Assembly: GCF_022605725.1 (NCBI RefSeq)
Contig: NC_065554.1
Coordinates: 1,693,100-1,757,099, forward strand
Length of the DNA stretch: 64,000 nucleotides
From: Anthonomus grandis grandis
Lineage: Eukaryota > Arthropoda > Insecta > Coleoptera > Curculionidae
Reading direction: 5' to 3'
A program made the translations under genes and the position numbers. The notes beneath the pieces are model-generated. The model did not search any database. It worked only from the letters and a program-made list of their open reading frames with translations, and was not told where the DNA came from. Positions 28,251 to 42,830 of the stretch are shown piece by piece. Every line of letters starts with the position of its first letter. Position 1 is the first letter of the stretch.

Positions 28251-30182
28251 TCTCAATCTATTACTATTATCTAACATTCGAATATAATTTAAATTTACTA
28301 TTTCACATATACAAGATAGCCAAATGATGTTTTTTACGGTTTGAACACAACCAGAGTTAAGAAAATATAATAACTAATAGCGTTGGCGATTGTTTCGATT
28401 TCATTTTATTTCAATTTTTAGATATAATTTGATTAACCCTAAATGATTTTTAAAAATATTTTGATGTATAGTGTTTAAAAAAAATAGTCATATCTCACTC
28501 AATTACGGTTATCTATTATTCAAATTTATTTTAAAATTAATATTTAGGTTATGCAAGATGACCCAAATGTACTTTTTTAAGTTTTGGACATAAGCAGGGT
28601 TAAGAAAATAGAACAATTTATCCTTATAGCATTGTCCGATTTGATTCCAATTTAATTTTTGAAGTTCATTTGATGTACTGTAAATTATTTTTAAAATTCT
28701 TCTTATGAATTATTTTTAAAACAAATAATTATATCTCAATCTATTACTATTATCTAACATTCGAATATAATTTAAATTTACTATTTCGCATATACAAGAT
28801 AGCCAAATGATGTTTTTTACGGTTTGAACACAACCAGAGTTAAGAAAATATAATAACTAATAGCGTTGGCGATTGTTCCGATTTCATTTTATTTCAATTT
28901 TTAGATATAATTTGATTAACCCTAAATGATTTTTAAAAATGTTTTGATGTATAGTGTTTAAAAAAAATAGTCATATCTCACTCAATTACGGTTATCTATT
29001 ATTCAAATTTATTTTAAAATTAATATTTAGGTTATGCAAGATAACCCAAACGTACCTTTTTAAGTTTTGGACATAACCAGGGTTAAGAAAATAGAACAAT
29101 TTATCCTTATAGCATTGTCCGATTTGATTCCAATTTAATTTTTGAAGTTCATTTGATGTACTGTAAATTATTTTTAAAATTCTTCTTATGAATTATTTTT
29201 AAAAAAAATAATTATATCTCAATCTATTACTATTATCTAACATTCGAATATAATTTAAATTTACTATTTCGCATATACAAGATAGCCAAATGATGTTTTT
29301 TACGGTTTGAACACAACCAGAGTTAAGAAAATATAATAACTAATAGCGTTGGCGATTGTTCCGATTTCATTTTATTTCAATTTTTAGATATAATTTGATT
29401 AACCCTAAATGATTTTTAAAAATATTTTGATGTATAGTGTTTAAAAAAAATAGTCATATCTCACTCAATTACGGTTATCTATTATTCAAATTTATTTTAA
29501 AATTAATATTTAGGTTATGCAAGATAACCCAAATGTACATTTTTAAGTTTTGGACATAACCAGGGTTAAGAAAATAGAACAATTTACCCTTATAGCACGG
29601 TCCGATTTGATTCCAATTTAATTTTTGAAGTTCATTTGATGTACTGTAAATTATTTTTAAAATTCTTCTTATGAATTATTAAAAAAAAAAATAATTATAT
29701 CTCAATCTATTACTATTATCTAACATTCGAATATAATTTAAATTTACTATTTCACATATACAAGATAGCCAAATGATGTTTTTTACGGTTTGAACACAAC
29801 CAGAGTTAAGAAAATATAATAACTAATAGCGTTGGCGATTGTTCCGATTTAATTTTAATTTAATTTTTAGATATAATTTGATTAACCCCAAATGATTTTT
29901 AAAAATATTTTGATGTATTGTATTTAAAAAAAATAGTCATATCTCACTCAATTACGGTTATCTATTATTCAAATTTATTTTAAAATTAATATTTAGGTTA
30001 TGCAAGATGACCCAAATGTACCTTTTTAAGTCTTGGACATAACCAGGGTTAAGAAAATAGAACAATTTATCCTTATAGCATGGTCCGATTTGATTCCAAT
30101 TAAATTTTTGAAGTTCATTTGATGTACTGTAAATTATATTTAAAATTGTTCTTATGAATTATTTAAAAAAAAAATAATTATA
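28251..30182 (+). repeat. Homogenised block of four 483-bp dimers
   Basis: The diagnostic variants TCTCAATCTATTACTATT and CTAACATTCG begin at 28251, 28734, 29217 and 29700, exactly 483 bp apart. Other shared variants are a TTTCATTTTATTTCAATTT segment and GATGTATAGTG. The same variant occurs once more, isolated, at 25158. This is a local amplification of one dimer variant. Confidence 0.88.
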
Positions 30183-30422
30183 TCTCACTCTATTACTGTT
30201 ATCTAATATTCGAATATAATTTAAATTTACTATTTCGCATATACAAGATAGCCAAATGATGTTTTTTACGGTTTGAATACAACCAGAGTTAAGAAAATAT
30301 AATAACTAATAGCGTTGGCGATTGTTCCGATTTAATTTTAATTCAATTTATAGATATAATTTGATTAACCCTAAATGATTTTTAAAAATATTTTGATGTA
30401 TTGTGTTTAAAAAAAATAGTCA

Positions 30423-30440
30423 TATCTCACTCAATTACTG
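30423..30440 (+). other. A-to-A chimeric junction (monomer B missing)
   Basis: A monomer A ends normally, then TATCTCACTCAATTAC (the B-type start) continues as TGTTATCTAATATTCG, which is A. The switch falls in the stretch where A and B are most alike and keeps register. This is what unequal exchange between paralogous monomers predicts. Confidence 0.85.
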
Positions 30441-31254
30441 TTATCTAATATTCGAATATAATTTAAATTTACTATTTCGCATATACAAGATAGCCAAATG
30501 ATGTTTTTTACGGTTTGAACACAACCAGAGTTAAGAAAATGTATTAACTAATAGCGTTAACAATTGTTCCGATTTAATTTTCAGATATAATTTGATTAAC
30601 CCTAAATGATTTTTAAAAATATTTTAATGTATTGTGTTTAAAAAAAATAGTCATATCTCACTTAATTACGGTTATCTATTATTCAAATTTATTTTAAAAA
30701 TAATATTTAGGTTATGCAAGATGTCCCAAATGTACCTTTTTAAGTTTTGGACATCACCAGGGTTAAGAAAATAGAACAATTTATCCTTATAGCATTGTCC
30801 GATTTGATTCTAATTTAATTTTTGAAGTTCATTTGATGTACCGTAAATTATTTTTAAAATTCTTCTTATGAATTATTTAAAAAAAAAATAATTATATCTC
30901 ACTCTATTACTGTTATCTAATATTCGAATATAATTTAAATTTACGATTTCGCATATACAAGATAGTCAAATGATGTTTTTTACGGTTTGAACACAACCAG
31001 AGTTAAGAAAATATAATAACTAATAGCGTTGGCGATTGTTCCGATTTAATTTTAATTCAATTTTTAGATATAATTTGATTAACCCCAAATGATTTTTAAA
31101 AATATTTTGATGTATTGTGTTTAAAAAATATAGTCATATCTCACTCAATTACGGTTATCTATTATTCAAATTTATTTTAAAATTAATATTTAGGTTATGC
31201 AAGATGACCCAAATGTACCTTTTTAGTCTTGGACATAACCAGGGTTAAGAAAAT

Positions 31255-31280
31255 AGAACAATTTATTAAGAATTATTTAA
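31255..31280 (+). other. Deletion inside monomer B
   Basis: AGAACAATTTAT is followed directly by TAAGAATTATTTAAAATA, skipping the TCCTTATAGCATTG to CTTCTTATG part of B (about 90 bp). The dimer is shortened accordingly. The A-run is also interrupted (AAAATAAAAATAATT). Confidence 0.8.
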
Positions 31281-33429
31281 AATAAAAATAATTATATCTC
31301 ACTCTATTACTGTTATCTAATATTCGAATATAATTTAAATTTACGATTTCGCATATACAAGATAGCCAAATGATGTTTTTTACGGTTTGAACACAACCAG
31401 AGTTAAGAAAATGTAATAACTAATAGCGTTAACGATTGTTCCGATTTAATTTTCAGATATAATTTCATTAACCCTAAATGATTTTTAAAAATATTTTAAT
31501 GTATTGTGTTTAAAAAAAATAGTCATATCTCACTTAATTACGATAATCTATTATTCAAATTTATTTTAAAATTAATATTTAGGTTATGCAAGATGACCCA
31601 AATGTACCTTTTTAAGTCTTGGACATAACCAGGGTTAAGAAAATAGAACAATTTATCCTTATAGCATGGTCCGATTTGATTCCAATTTAATTTTTGAAGT
31701 TCATTTGATGTACTGTAAATTATATTTAAAATTCTTCTTATGAATTATTAAAAAAAAAAAAAAATTATATCTCACTCTATTACTGTTATCTAATATTCGA
31801 ATATAATTTAAATTTACTATTTCGCATATACAAGATAGCCAAATGATGTTTTTTACGGTTTGAATACAACCAGAGTTAAGAAAATATAATAACTAATAGC
31901 GTTGGCGATTGTTCCGATTTAATTTTAATTCAATTTATAGATATAATTTGATTAACCCTAAATGATTTTTAAAAATATTTTGATGTATTGTGTTTAAAAA
32001 AAATAGTCATATCTCACTCAATTAAGGTTATCTATTATTCAAATTTATTTTAAAATTAATATTTAAGTTATGCAAGATGACCCAAATGTACCTTTTTAAG
32101 TTTTGGACATAACCAGGGTTAAGAAAATAGAACAATTTATCCTTATAGCATTGTCCGATTTGATTCCAATTTAATTTTTGAAGTTCATTTGATGTACTGT
32201 AAATTATTTTTAAAATTCTTCTTATGAATTATTTAAAAAAAAAAAATATATATCTCACTCTATTACTGTTATCTAATATTCGAATATAATTTAAATTTAC
32301 TATTTCGCATATACAAGATAGTCAAATGATGTTTTTTACGGTTTGAGCACAACCAGAGTTAAGAAAATATAATAACTAATAGCGTTGGCGATTGTTCCGA
32401 TTTAATTTTAATTCAATTTTTAGATATAATTTGATTAACCCCAAATGATTTTTAAAAATATTTTGATGTATTGTGTTTAAAAAAAATAGTCATATCTCAC
32501 TCAATTACGGTTATCTATTATTCAAATTAATTTTAAAATTAATATTTAGGTTATGCAAGATGACCCAAATGTACCTTTTTAAGTCTTGGACATAACCAGG
32601 GTTAAGAAAATAGAACAATTTATCCTTATAGCATTGTCCGATTTGATTCCAATTTAATTTTTAAAGTTCATTTGATGTACTGTAAATTATATTTAAAATT
32701 CTTCTTATGAATTATTGAAAAAAAAAATAATTATATCTCACTCAATTACTGTTATCTAATATTCGAATATAATTTAAATTTACTATTTCGCATATACAAG
32801 ATAGCCAAATGATGTTTTTTATGGTTTGAACACAACCAGAGTTAAGGAAATATAATAACTAATAGCGTTGGCGATTGTTCCGATTTAATTTTAGTTCAAT
32901 TTTTAGTTATAATTTGATTAACCCTAAATGATTTTTTAAAATATTTTGATGTATTGTGTTTAAAAAAAATAGTCATATCTCACTCAATTAAGGTTATCTA
33001 TTATTCAAATTTATTTTAAAATTAATATTTAAGTTATGCAAGATGACCCAAATGTACCTTTTTAAGTTTTGGACATAACCAGGGTTAAGAAAATAGAACA
33101 ATTTATCCTTATAGCATTGTCCGATTTGATTCCAATTTAATTTTTGAAGTTCATTTGATGTATTGTAAATTATATTTAAAATTCTTCTTATGAATTATTT
33201 AAAAAAAAAATAATTATATCTCACTCAATTACTGTTATCTAATATTCGAATATAATTTAAATTTACTATTTCGCATATACAAGATAGCCAAATGATGTTT
33301 TTTACGGTTTGAACACAACCAGAGTTAAGAAAATATAATAACTAATAGCGTTGGCGATTGTTCCGATTTAATTTTAATTCAATTTATAGATATAATTTGA
33401 TTAACCCTAAATGATTTTTAAAAATATTT

Positions 33430-33442
33430 TGATGTATAGTCA
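33430..33442 (+). other. 16-bp deletion at the end of monomer A
   Basis: GATGTA is joined to TAGTCATATC. The usual TTGTGTTT plus A-run between them is missing, so this A monomer lacks its terminal poly-A tract. Confidence 0.85.
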
Positions 33443-34470
33443 TATCTCACTTAATTACGATAATCTATTATTCAAATTTATTTTAAAATTAATATTTAGG
33501 TTATGCAAGATGACCCAAATGTACCTTTTTAAGTTTTGGACATAACCAGGGTTAAGAAAATAGAACAATTTATCCTTATAGCATTGTCCGATTTGATTCC
33601 AATTTAATTTTTGAAGTTCATTTGATGTACTGTAAATTATATTTAAAATTCTTCTTATGAATTATTTAAAAAAAAAATAATTATATCTCACTCTACTACT
33701 GTTATCTAATATTCGAATATAATTTAAATTTACTATTTCGCATATACAAGATAGTCAAATGATGTTTTTTACGGTTTGAACACAACCAGAGTTAAGAAAA
33801 TATGATAACTAATAGCGTTGGTGATTGTTCCCATTTAATTTTAATTCAATTTTTAAATATAATTTGATTAACCCTAAATGATTTTTAAAAATATTTTGAT
33901 GTATTGTGTTTAAAAAAAATAGTCATATCTCACTCAATTACGGTTATCTATTATTCAAATTTATTTTAAAATTAATATTTAAGTTATGCAAGATGACCCA
34001 AATGTACCTTTTTAAGTTTTGGACATAACCAGGGTTAAGAAAATAGAACAATTTATCCTTATAGCATGGTCCGATTTGATTCCAATTTAATTTTTGAAGT
34101 TCATTTGATGTACTGTAAATTATATTTAAAATTCTTCTTATGAATTATTAAAAAAAAAAATAATTATATCTCACTCTATTACTGTTATCTAATATTCGAA
34201 TATAATTTAAATTTACTATTTTGCATATACAAGATAGCCAAATGATGTTTTTTACGGTTTGAACACAACCAGAGTTAAGAAAATATAATAACTAATAGCG
34301 TTGGCGATTGTTCCGATTTAATTTTAATTCAATTTATAGATATAATTTGATTAACCCTAAATGATTTTTAAAAATATTTTGATGTATTGTGTTTAAAAAA
34401 AATAGTCATATCTCACTCAATTACGGTTATCTATTATTCAAATTTATTTTAAAATTAATATTTAAGTTAT

Positions 34471-36545
34471 GCAAGATGACACAAATGTACCTTTTTAAGT
34501 CTTGGACATAACCAGGGTTAAGAAAATAGAACAATTTATCCTTATAGCATTGTCCGATTTGATTCCAATTTAATTTTTGAAGTTCATTTGATGTACTGTA
34601 AATTATTTTTAAAATTCTTCTTATGAATTATTTTTAAAAAATATATATATATCTCACTCTATTACTGTTATCTAATATTCGAATATAATTTAAATTTACT
34701 ATTTCGCATATACAAGATAGCCAAATGATGTTTTTTACGGTTTGAACACAACCAGAGTTAAGAAAATGTAATAACTAATAGCGTTAACGATTGTTCCGAT
34801 TTAATTTTCAGATATAATTTGATTAACCCTAAATGATTTTTAAAAATATTTTAATGTATTGTGTTTAAAAAAAATAGTCATATCTCACTTAATTACGGTT
34901 AGCTATTATTCAAATAGAACAATTTATCCTTATAGCATTGTCCGATTTGATTCCAATTTAATTTTTGAAGTTCATTTGATGTACTGTAAATTATTTTTAA
35001 AATTCTTCTTATGAATTATTTTTTTAAAATATATATATATCTCACTCTATTACTGTTATCTAATATTCGAATATAATTTAAATTTACTATTTCGCATATA
35101 CAAGATAGCCAAATGATGTTTTTTACGGTTTAAACACAACCAGAGTTAAGAAAATGTAATAACTAATAGCGTTAACGATTGTTCCGATTTAATTTTCAGA
35201 TATAATTTGATTAACCCTAAATGATTTTTAAAAATATTTTAATGTATTGTGTTTAAAAAAAATAGTCATATCTCACTTAATTACGGTTAGCTATTATTCA
35301 AATAGAACAATTTATCCTTATAGCATTGTCCGATTTGATTCCAATTTAATTTTTGAAGTTCATTTGATGTACTGTAAATTATTTTTAAAATTCTTCTTAT
35401 GAATTATTTTTTTAAAATATATATATATCTCACTCTATTACTGTTATCTAATATTCGAATATAATTTAAATTTACTATTTCGCATATACAAGATAGCCAA
35501 ATGATGTTTTTTACGGTTTGAACACAACCAGAGTTAAGAAAATGTAATAACTAATAGCGTTAACGATTGTTCCGATTTAATTTTCAGATATAATTTGATT
35601 AACCCTAAATGATTTTTAAAAATATTTTAATGTATTTTGTTTAAAAAAAATAGTCATATCTCACTTAATTACGGTTATCTATTATTCAAATTTATTTTAA
35701 AATTAATATTTAAGTTATGCAAGATGACCCAAATGATCCTTTTTAAGTTTTGGACTAACCAGAGTTAAGAAAATAGAACAATTAATCATTATAGCATTGT
35801 CCGATTTGATTCCAATTTAATTTTTGAAGTTCATTTGAGGTACTGTAAATTATTTTTAAAATTCTTCTTATGAATTGTTTTTAAAAAAAATTATTATATC
35901 TCACTCTATTACTGTTATCTAATATTCGAATATAATTTAAATTTATTATTTCGCATATACAAGATAGCCAAATGATGTTTTTTACGGTTTGAACACAACC
36001 AGAGTTAAGAAAATATAATAACTAATAGCGTTGGCGATTGTTCCGATTTAATTTTAGTTCAATTCTTAGATATAATTTGATTAACCCTAAATGATTTTTT
36101 AAAATATTTTGATGTATTGTGTTTAAAAAAAATAGTCATATCTCACTCAATTACGGTTATCTATTATTCAAATTTATTTTAAAATTAATATTTAAGTTAT
36201 GCAAGATGACCCAAATGTACCTTTTTAAGTTTTGGACATAAACAGGGTTAAGAAAATAGAACAATTTATCCTTATAGCATTGTCCGATTTGATTCCAATT
36301 TAATTTTTGAAGTTCATTTGATGTACCGTAAATTATTTTTAAAATTCTTCTTATGAATTATTTAAAAAAAAATAATTATATCTCACTCTATTACTGTTAT
36401 CTAATATTCGAATATAATTTAAATTTACGATTTCGCATATACAAGATAGTCCAATGATGTTTTTTACGGTTTGAACACAACCAGAGTTAAGAAAATATAA
36501 TAACTAATAGCGTTGGCGATTGTTCCCATTTAATTTTAATTCAAT
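34471..36545 (+). repeat. 1.9-kb higher-order repeat, copy 1 with extra truncated units
   Basis: Matches 37164-38463. At its left part the offset is 2693 (GCAAGATGACAC at 34471, ATTTTGCAT at 34218 just upstream); at its right part it is 1917-1918 (GAGGTACTG at 35838, GTCCAATG at 36449). The difference of about 776 bp equals two 388-bp truncated units present only in this copy (34514-35677). The right limit is where GAGATATA here meets AAATATA in copy 2. Confidence 0.85.
34514..35677 (+). repeat. Tandem 388-bp truncated dimers
   Basis: In two successive units GGTTAGCTATTATTCAAAT joins directly to AGAACAATTTATCC, deleting about 95 bp of monomer B. The junctions lie at about 34910 and 35298, 388 bp apart. 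Both also carry the GTTAGC substitution and a T-rich run before ATATATAT, so the second arose by duplication of the first. CAAAT before the gap and AAATAGAAC after it suggest joining through AAAT. Confidence 0.88.
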
Positions 36546-37163
36546 TTTGAGATATAATTTGATTAACCCCAAATGATTTTTAAAAATATTTTGATGTATT
36601 GTGTTTAAAAAAATAGTCATATCTCACTCAATTACGGTTATCTATTATTCAAATTTATTTTAAAATTAATATTTAGGTTATGCAAGATGACCCAAATGTA
36701 CCTTTTTAAGTCTTGGACATAACCAGGGTTAAGAAAATAAAACAATTTATCCTTATAGCATTGTCCGATTTGATTCCAATTTAATTTTTGAAGTTCATTT
36801 GATGTACTGTAAATTATTTTTAAAATTCTTCTTATGAATTATTTTTTAAAAAAATATATATATCTCACTCTATTACTGTTATCTAATATTCGAATATAAT
36901 TTAAATTTACTATTTTGCATATACAAGATAGCCAAATGATGTTTTTTACGGTTTGAACACAACCAGAGTTAAGAAAATATAATAACTAATAGCGTTGGCG
37001 ATTGTTCCGATTTAATTTTATTTCAATTTATAGATATAATTTGATTAACCCTAAATGATTTTTAAAAATATTTTGATGTATTGTGTTTAAAAAAAATAGT
37101 CATATCTCACTCAATTACGGTTATCTATTATTCAAATTTATTTTAAAATTAATATTTAAGTTA

Positions 37164-38463
37164 TGCAAGATGACACAAATGTACCTTTTTAAGTCTTGGA
37201 CATAACCAGGGTTAAGAAAATAGAACAATTTATCCTTATAGCATTGTCCGATTTGATTCCAATTTAATTTTTGAAGTTCATTTGATGTACTGTAAATTAT
37301 TTTTAAAATTCTTCTTATGAATTATTTTTAAAAAATATATATATATCTCACTCTATTACTGTTATCTAATATTCGAATATAATTTAAATTTACTATTTCG
37401 CATATACAAGATAGCCAAATGATGTTTTTTACGGTTTGAACACAACCAGAGTTAAGAAAATGTAATAACTAATAGCGTTAACGATTGTTCCGATTTAATT
37501 TTTAGATATAATTTGATTAACCCTAAATGATTTTTAAAAATATTTTAATGTATTTTGTTTAAAAAAAATAGTCATATCTCACTTAATTACGGTTATCTAT
37601 TATTCAAATTTATTTTAAAATTAATATTTAGGTTATACAAGATGACCCAAATGATCCTTTTTAAGTTTTGGACTAACCAGAGTTAAGAAAATAGAACAAT
37701 TAATCATTATAGCATTGTCCGATTTGATTCCAATTTAATTTTTGAAGTTCATTTGAGGTACTGTAAATTATTTTTAAAATTCTTCTTATGAATTGTTTTT
37801 AAAAAAAATAATTATATCTCACTCTATTACTGTTATCTAATATTCGAATATAATTTAAATTTACTATTTTGCATATACAAGATAGCCAAATGATGTTTTT
37901 TACGGTTTGAACACAACCAGAGTTAAGAAAATATAATAACTAATAGCGTTGGCGATTGTTCCGATTTAATTTTAGTTCAATTCTTAGATATAATTTGATT
38001 AACCCTAAATGATTTTTTAAAATATTTTGATGTATTGTGTTTAAAAAAAATAGTCATATCTCACTCAATTACGGTTATCTATTATTCAAATTTATTTTAA
38101 AATTAATATTTAAGTTATGCAAGATGACCCAAATGTACCTTTTTAAGTTTTGGACATAAACAGGGTTAAGAAAATAGAACAATTTATCCTTATAGCATTG
38201 TCCGATTTGATTCCAATTTAATTTTTGAAGTTCATTTGATGTACCGTAAATTATTTTTAAAATTCTTCTTATGAATTATTTAAAAAAAAATAATTATATC
38301 TCACTCTATTACTGTTATCTAATATTCGAATATAATTTAAATTTACGATTTCGCATATACAAGATAGTCCAATGATGTTTTTTACGGTTTGAACACAACC
38401 AAAGTTAAGAAAATATAATAACTAATAGCGTTGGCGATTGTTCCCATTTAATTTTAATTCAAT
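37164..38463 (+). repeat. 1.9-kb higher-order repeat, copy 2
   Basis: Carries the markers GCAAGATGACAC (37164), GAGGTACTG (37755), ATTCTTAGATATA and GTCCAATG (38367) in the same order as copy 1, but without the two 388-bp truncated units. GAGGTACTG continues as a subfamily marker to about 41.1 kb. Confidence 0.83.
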
Positions 38464-41142
38464 TTTTAAATATAATTTGATTAACCCTAAATGATTTTTA
38501 AAAATATTTTGATGTATTGTGTTTATAAAAAATAGTCATATCTCACTCAATTACGGTTATCTATTATTCAAATTTATTTTAAAATTAATATTTAGGTTAT
38601 GCAAGATGACCCAAATGTACCTTTTTAAGTTTTGGACATAACCAGGGTTAAGAAAATAGAACAATTTATCCTTATAGCATTGTCCGATTTGATTCCAATT
38701 TAATTTTTGAAGTTCATTTGATGTACTGTAAATTTTTTTTTAAAATTCTTTTTATGAATTGTTTTTAAAAAAAATATATATATCTCACTCTATTACTGTT
38801 ATCTAATATTCAAATATAATTTAAATTAACTATTTCGCATATACAAGATAGCCAAATGATGTTTTTTACGGTTTGAACACAACCAGAGTTAAGAAAATGT
38901 AATAACTAATAGCGTTAATGATTGTTCCGATTTAATTTTCAGATATAATTTCATTAACCCTAAATGATTTTTAAAAATATTTTAATGTATTGTGTTTAAA
39001 AAAAATAGTCATATCTCACTTAATTACGATAATCTATTATTCAAATTTATTTTAAAATTAATATTTAGGTTATGCAAGATGACCCAAATGTACCTTTTTA
39101 AGTTTTGGACATAACCAGGGTTAAGAAAATAGAACAATTTATCCTTATAGCATTGTCCGATTTGATTCCAATTTAATTTTTGAAGTTCATTTGAGGTACT
39201 TTAAATTATTTTTAAAATTCTTCTTATGAATTGTTTTTAAAAAAAATAATTATATCTCACTCTATTACTGTTATCTAATATTCGAATATAATTAAAATTT
39301 ACTATTTCGCATATACAAGATAGCCAAATGTTGTTTTTTACGGTTTGAACACAACCAGAGTTAAGAAAATGTAATAACTAATAGCGTTAACGATTGTTCC
39401 GATTTAATTTTCAGATATAATTTGATTAACCCTAAATGATTTTTTAAAATATTTTGATGTATTATGTTTAAAAAAAATAGTCATATCTCACTCAATTACG
39501 GTTATCTATTATTCAAATTTATTTTAAAATTAATATTTACGTTATGCAAGATGACCCACATGTACCTTTTTAAGTTTTGGACATAACCAGGGTTAACAAA
39601 ATAGAATAATTTATCCTTATAGCATTGTCCGATTTGATTCCAATTTAATTTTTAAAGTTCATTTGAGGTACTGTAAATTATTTTTAAAATTCTTCTTATG
39701 AATGGTTTTTAAAAAAAATAATTATATCTCACTCTGTTACTGTTATCTAATATTCGAATATAATTTAAATTTACTATTTCGCATATACAAGATAGCCAAA
39801 TGTTGTTTTTTACGGTTTGAACACAACCAGAGTTAAGAAAATATAATAACTAATAGCGTTGGCGATTGTTCCGATTTAATTTTCAGATATAATTTGATTA
39901 ACCCTAAATGATTTTTAAAAATATTTTGATGTATTGTGTTTAAAAAAAATAGTCATATCTCACTCAATTACGGTTATCTATTATTCAAATTTATTTTAAA
40001 ATTAATATTTAAGTTATGCAAGATGACCCAAATGTACCTTTTTAAGTCTTGGACATAACCAGGGTTAAGAAAATAGAACAATTTATCCTTATAGCATTAT
40101 CCGATTTGATTCCAATTTAATTTTTGAAGTTCATTTGATGTACCGTAAATTATTTTTAAAATTCTTCTTATGAATTATTTTTAAAAAAAATATATATATC
40201 TCACTCTATTACTGTTATCTAATATTCGAATATAATTTAAATTTACTATTTCGCATATACAAGATAGCCAAATGATGTTTTTTACGGTTTGAACACAACC
40301 AGAGTTAAGAAAATGTAATAACTAATAGCGTTAACGATTGTTCCGATTTAATTTTTAGATATAATTTGATTAACCCTAAATGATTTTTAAAAATATTTTA
40401 ATGTATTGTGTTTAAAAAAAATAGTCATATCTCACTTAATTACGGTTATCTATTATTCAAATTTATTTTAAAATTAATATTTAAGTTATACAAGATGACC
40501 CAAATGATCCTTTTTAAGTTTTGGACTAACCAGAGTTAAGAAAATAGAACAATTAATCATTATAGCATTGTCCGATTTGATTCCAATTTAATTTTTGAAG
40601 TTCATTTGAGGTACTGTAAATTATTTTTAAAATTCTTCTTATGAATTGTTTTTAAAAAAAATAATTATATCTCACTCTATTACTGTTATCTAATATTCGA
40701 ATATAATTTAAATTTACTATTTCGCATATACAAGATAGCCAAATGATGTTTTTTACGGTTTGAACACAACCAGAGTTAAGAAAATATAATAACTAATAGC
40801 GTTGGCGATTGTTCCGATTTAATTTTAGTTCAATTTTTAGATATAATTTGATTAACCCTAAATGATTTTTTAAAATATTTTGATGTATTATGTTTAAAAA
40901 AAATAGTCATATCTCACTCAATTACGGTTATCTATTATTCAAATTTATTTTAAAATTAATATTTAAGTTATGCAAGATGACCCAAATGTACCTTTTTAAG
41001 TTTTGGACATAACCAGGGTTAACAAAATAGAACAATTTATCCTTATAGCATTGTCCGATTTGATTCCAATTTAATTTCTGAAGTTCATTTGAGGTACTGT
41101 AAATTATTTTTAAAATTCTTCTTATGAATTGTTTTTAAAAAA

Positions 41143-42058
41143 AATAATTATATCTCACTCTATTACTGTTATCTAATATTCGAATATAATTTAAATTTAC
41201 TATTTCGCATATACAAGATAGCCAAATGATGTTTTTTACGGTTTGAACACAACCAGAGTTAAGAAAATATAATAACTAATATCGTTGGCGATTGTTCCGA
41301 TTTAATTTTATTACTGTAAATTATTTTTAAAATTCTTCTTATGAATTATTTTTAAAAAAAAATATATATATCTCACTCTATTACTGTTATCTAATATTCG
41401 AATATAATTTAAATTTACTATTTCGCATATACAAGATAGCCAAATGATGTTTTTTACGGTTTGAACACAACCAGAGTTAAGAAAATATGATAACTAATAG
41501 CGTTGGCGATTGTTCCCATTTAATTTTAATTCAATTTTTAAATATAATTTGATTAACCCTAAATGATTTTTAAAATTTTGATGTATAGTGTTTAAAAAAA
41601 ATAGTCATATCTCACTCAATTACGGTTATCTATTTTTCAAATTTATTTTAAAATTAATATTTAGGTTATGCAAGATGACCCAAATGTACCTTTTTAAGTT
41701 TTGGACATAACCAGGGTTAAGAAAATAGAACAATTTATCCTTATAGCATTGTCCGATTTGATTCCAATTTAATTTTTGAAGTTCATTTGATGTACTGTAA
41801 ATTATTTTTAAAATACTTCTTATGAATTATTTTTAAAAAAAATAATTATATCTCACTCTACTACTGTTATCTAATATTCGAATATAATTTAAATTTACTA
41901 TTTCGCATATACAAGATAGCCAAATGATGTTTTTTACGGTTTGAACACAACCAGAGTTAAGAAAATATAATAACTAATATCGTTGGCGATTGTTCCGATT
42001 TAATTTTATTACTGTAAATTATTTTTAAAATTCTTCTTATGAATTATTTTTAAAAAAA
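41143..42058 (+). repeat. Twice-occurring A/B deletion junction, 698 bp apart
   Basis: AACTAATATCGTTGG, then CCGATTTAATTTTA joined to TTACTGTAAATTATTT, occurs near 41276-41330 and again near 41974-42028. The gap removes the end of monomer A and much of B. The shared ATATCG substitution (usually ATAGCG) shows that the second junction is a copy of the first. The sequences diverge again by the following monomer. Confidence 0.85.
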
Positions 42059-42830
42059 ATATATATATCTCACTCTATTACTGTTATCTAATATTCGAAT
42101 ATAATTTAAATTTACTATTCAGCATATACAAGATAGCCAAATGATATTTTTTACGGTTTGAACACAACCAGAGTTAAGAAAATATAATAACTAATAGCGT
42201 TGGCGATTGTTCCGATTTAATTTTAATTCAATTCTTAGATATAATTTGATTAACCCTAAATGATTTTTAAAAATATTTTATTGTATTGTGTTTAAAAAAA
42301 ATAGTCATATCTCACTCAATTACGGTTATCTATTATTCAAATTTATTTTAAAATTAATATTTAAGTTATGCAAGATGACCCAAATGTACCTTTTTAAGTT
42401 TTGGACATAACCAGGGTTAAGAAAATAGAACAATTTATCCTTATAGCATTGTCCGTTTTGATTCCAATTTAATTTTTGAAGTTCATTTGATGTACTGTAA
42501 ATTATTTTTAAAATTCTTCTTATGAATTATTTTTAAAAAAAATAATTATATCTCACTCTATTACGGTTATCTAATATTCGAATATAATTTAAATTTACTA
42601 TTTCGTATATACAAGATAGCCAGATGATGTTTTTTACGGTTTGAACACAACCAGAGTTAAGAAAATATAATAACTAATAGCGTTGGCGATTGTCCGATTT
42701 AATTTTAATTCAATTTTTAGATATAATTTGATTAACCCTAAATGATTTTTAAAAATATTTTAATGTATTGTGTTTAAAAAAAATAGTCATATCTCACTCA
42801 ATTACGGTTATCTATTATTCAAATTTATTT

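Noticed and set aside
34220..38800. ATATATAT runs as a microsatellite of their own
   Set aside because: They are length variants of the A-rich end of monomer B (TTTTTAAAAAAATATATATC) and occur at its fixed position in the dimer.
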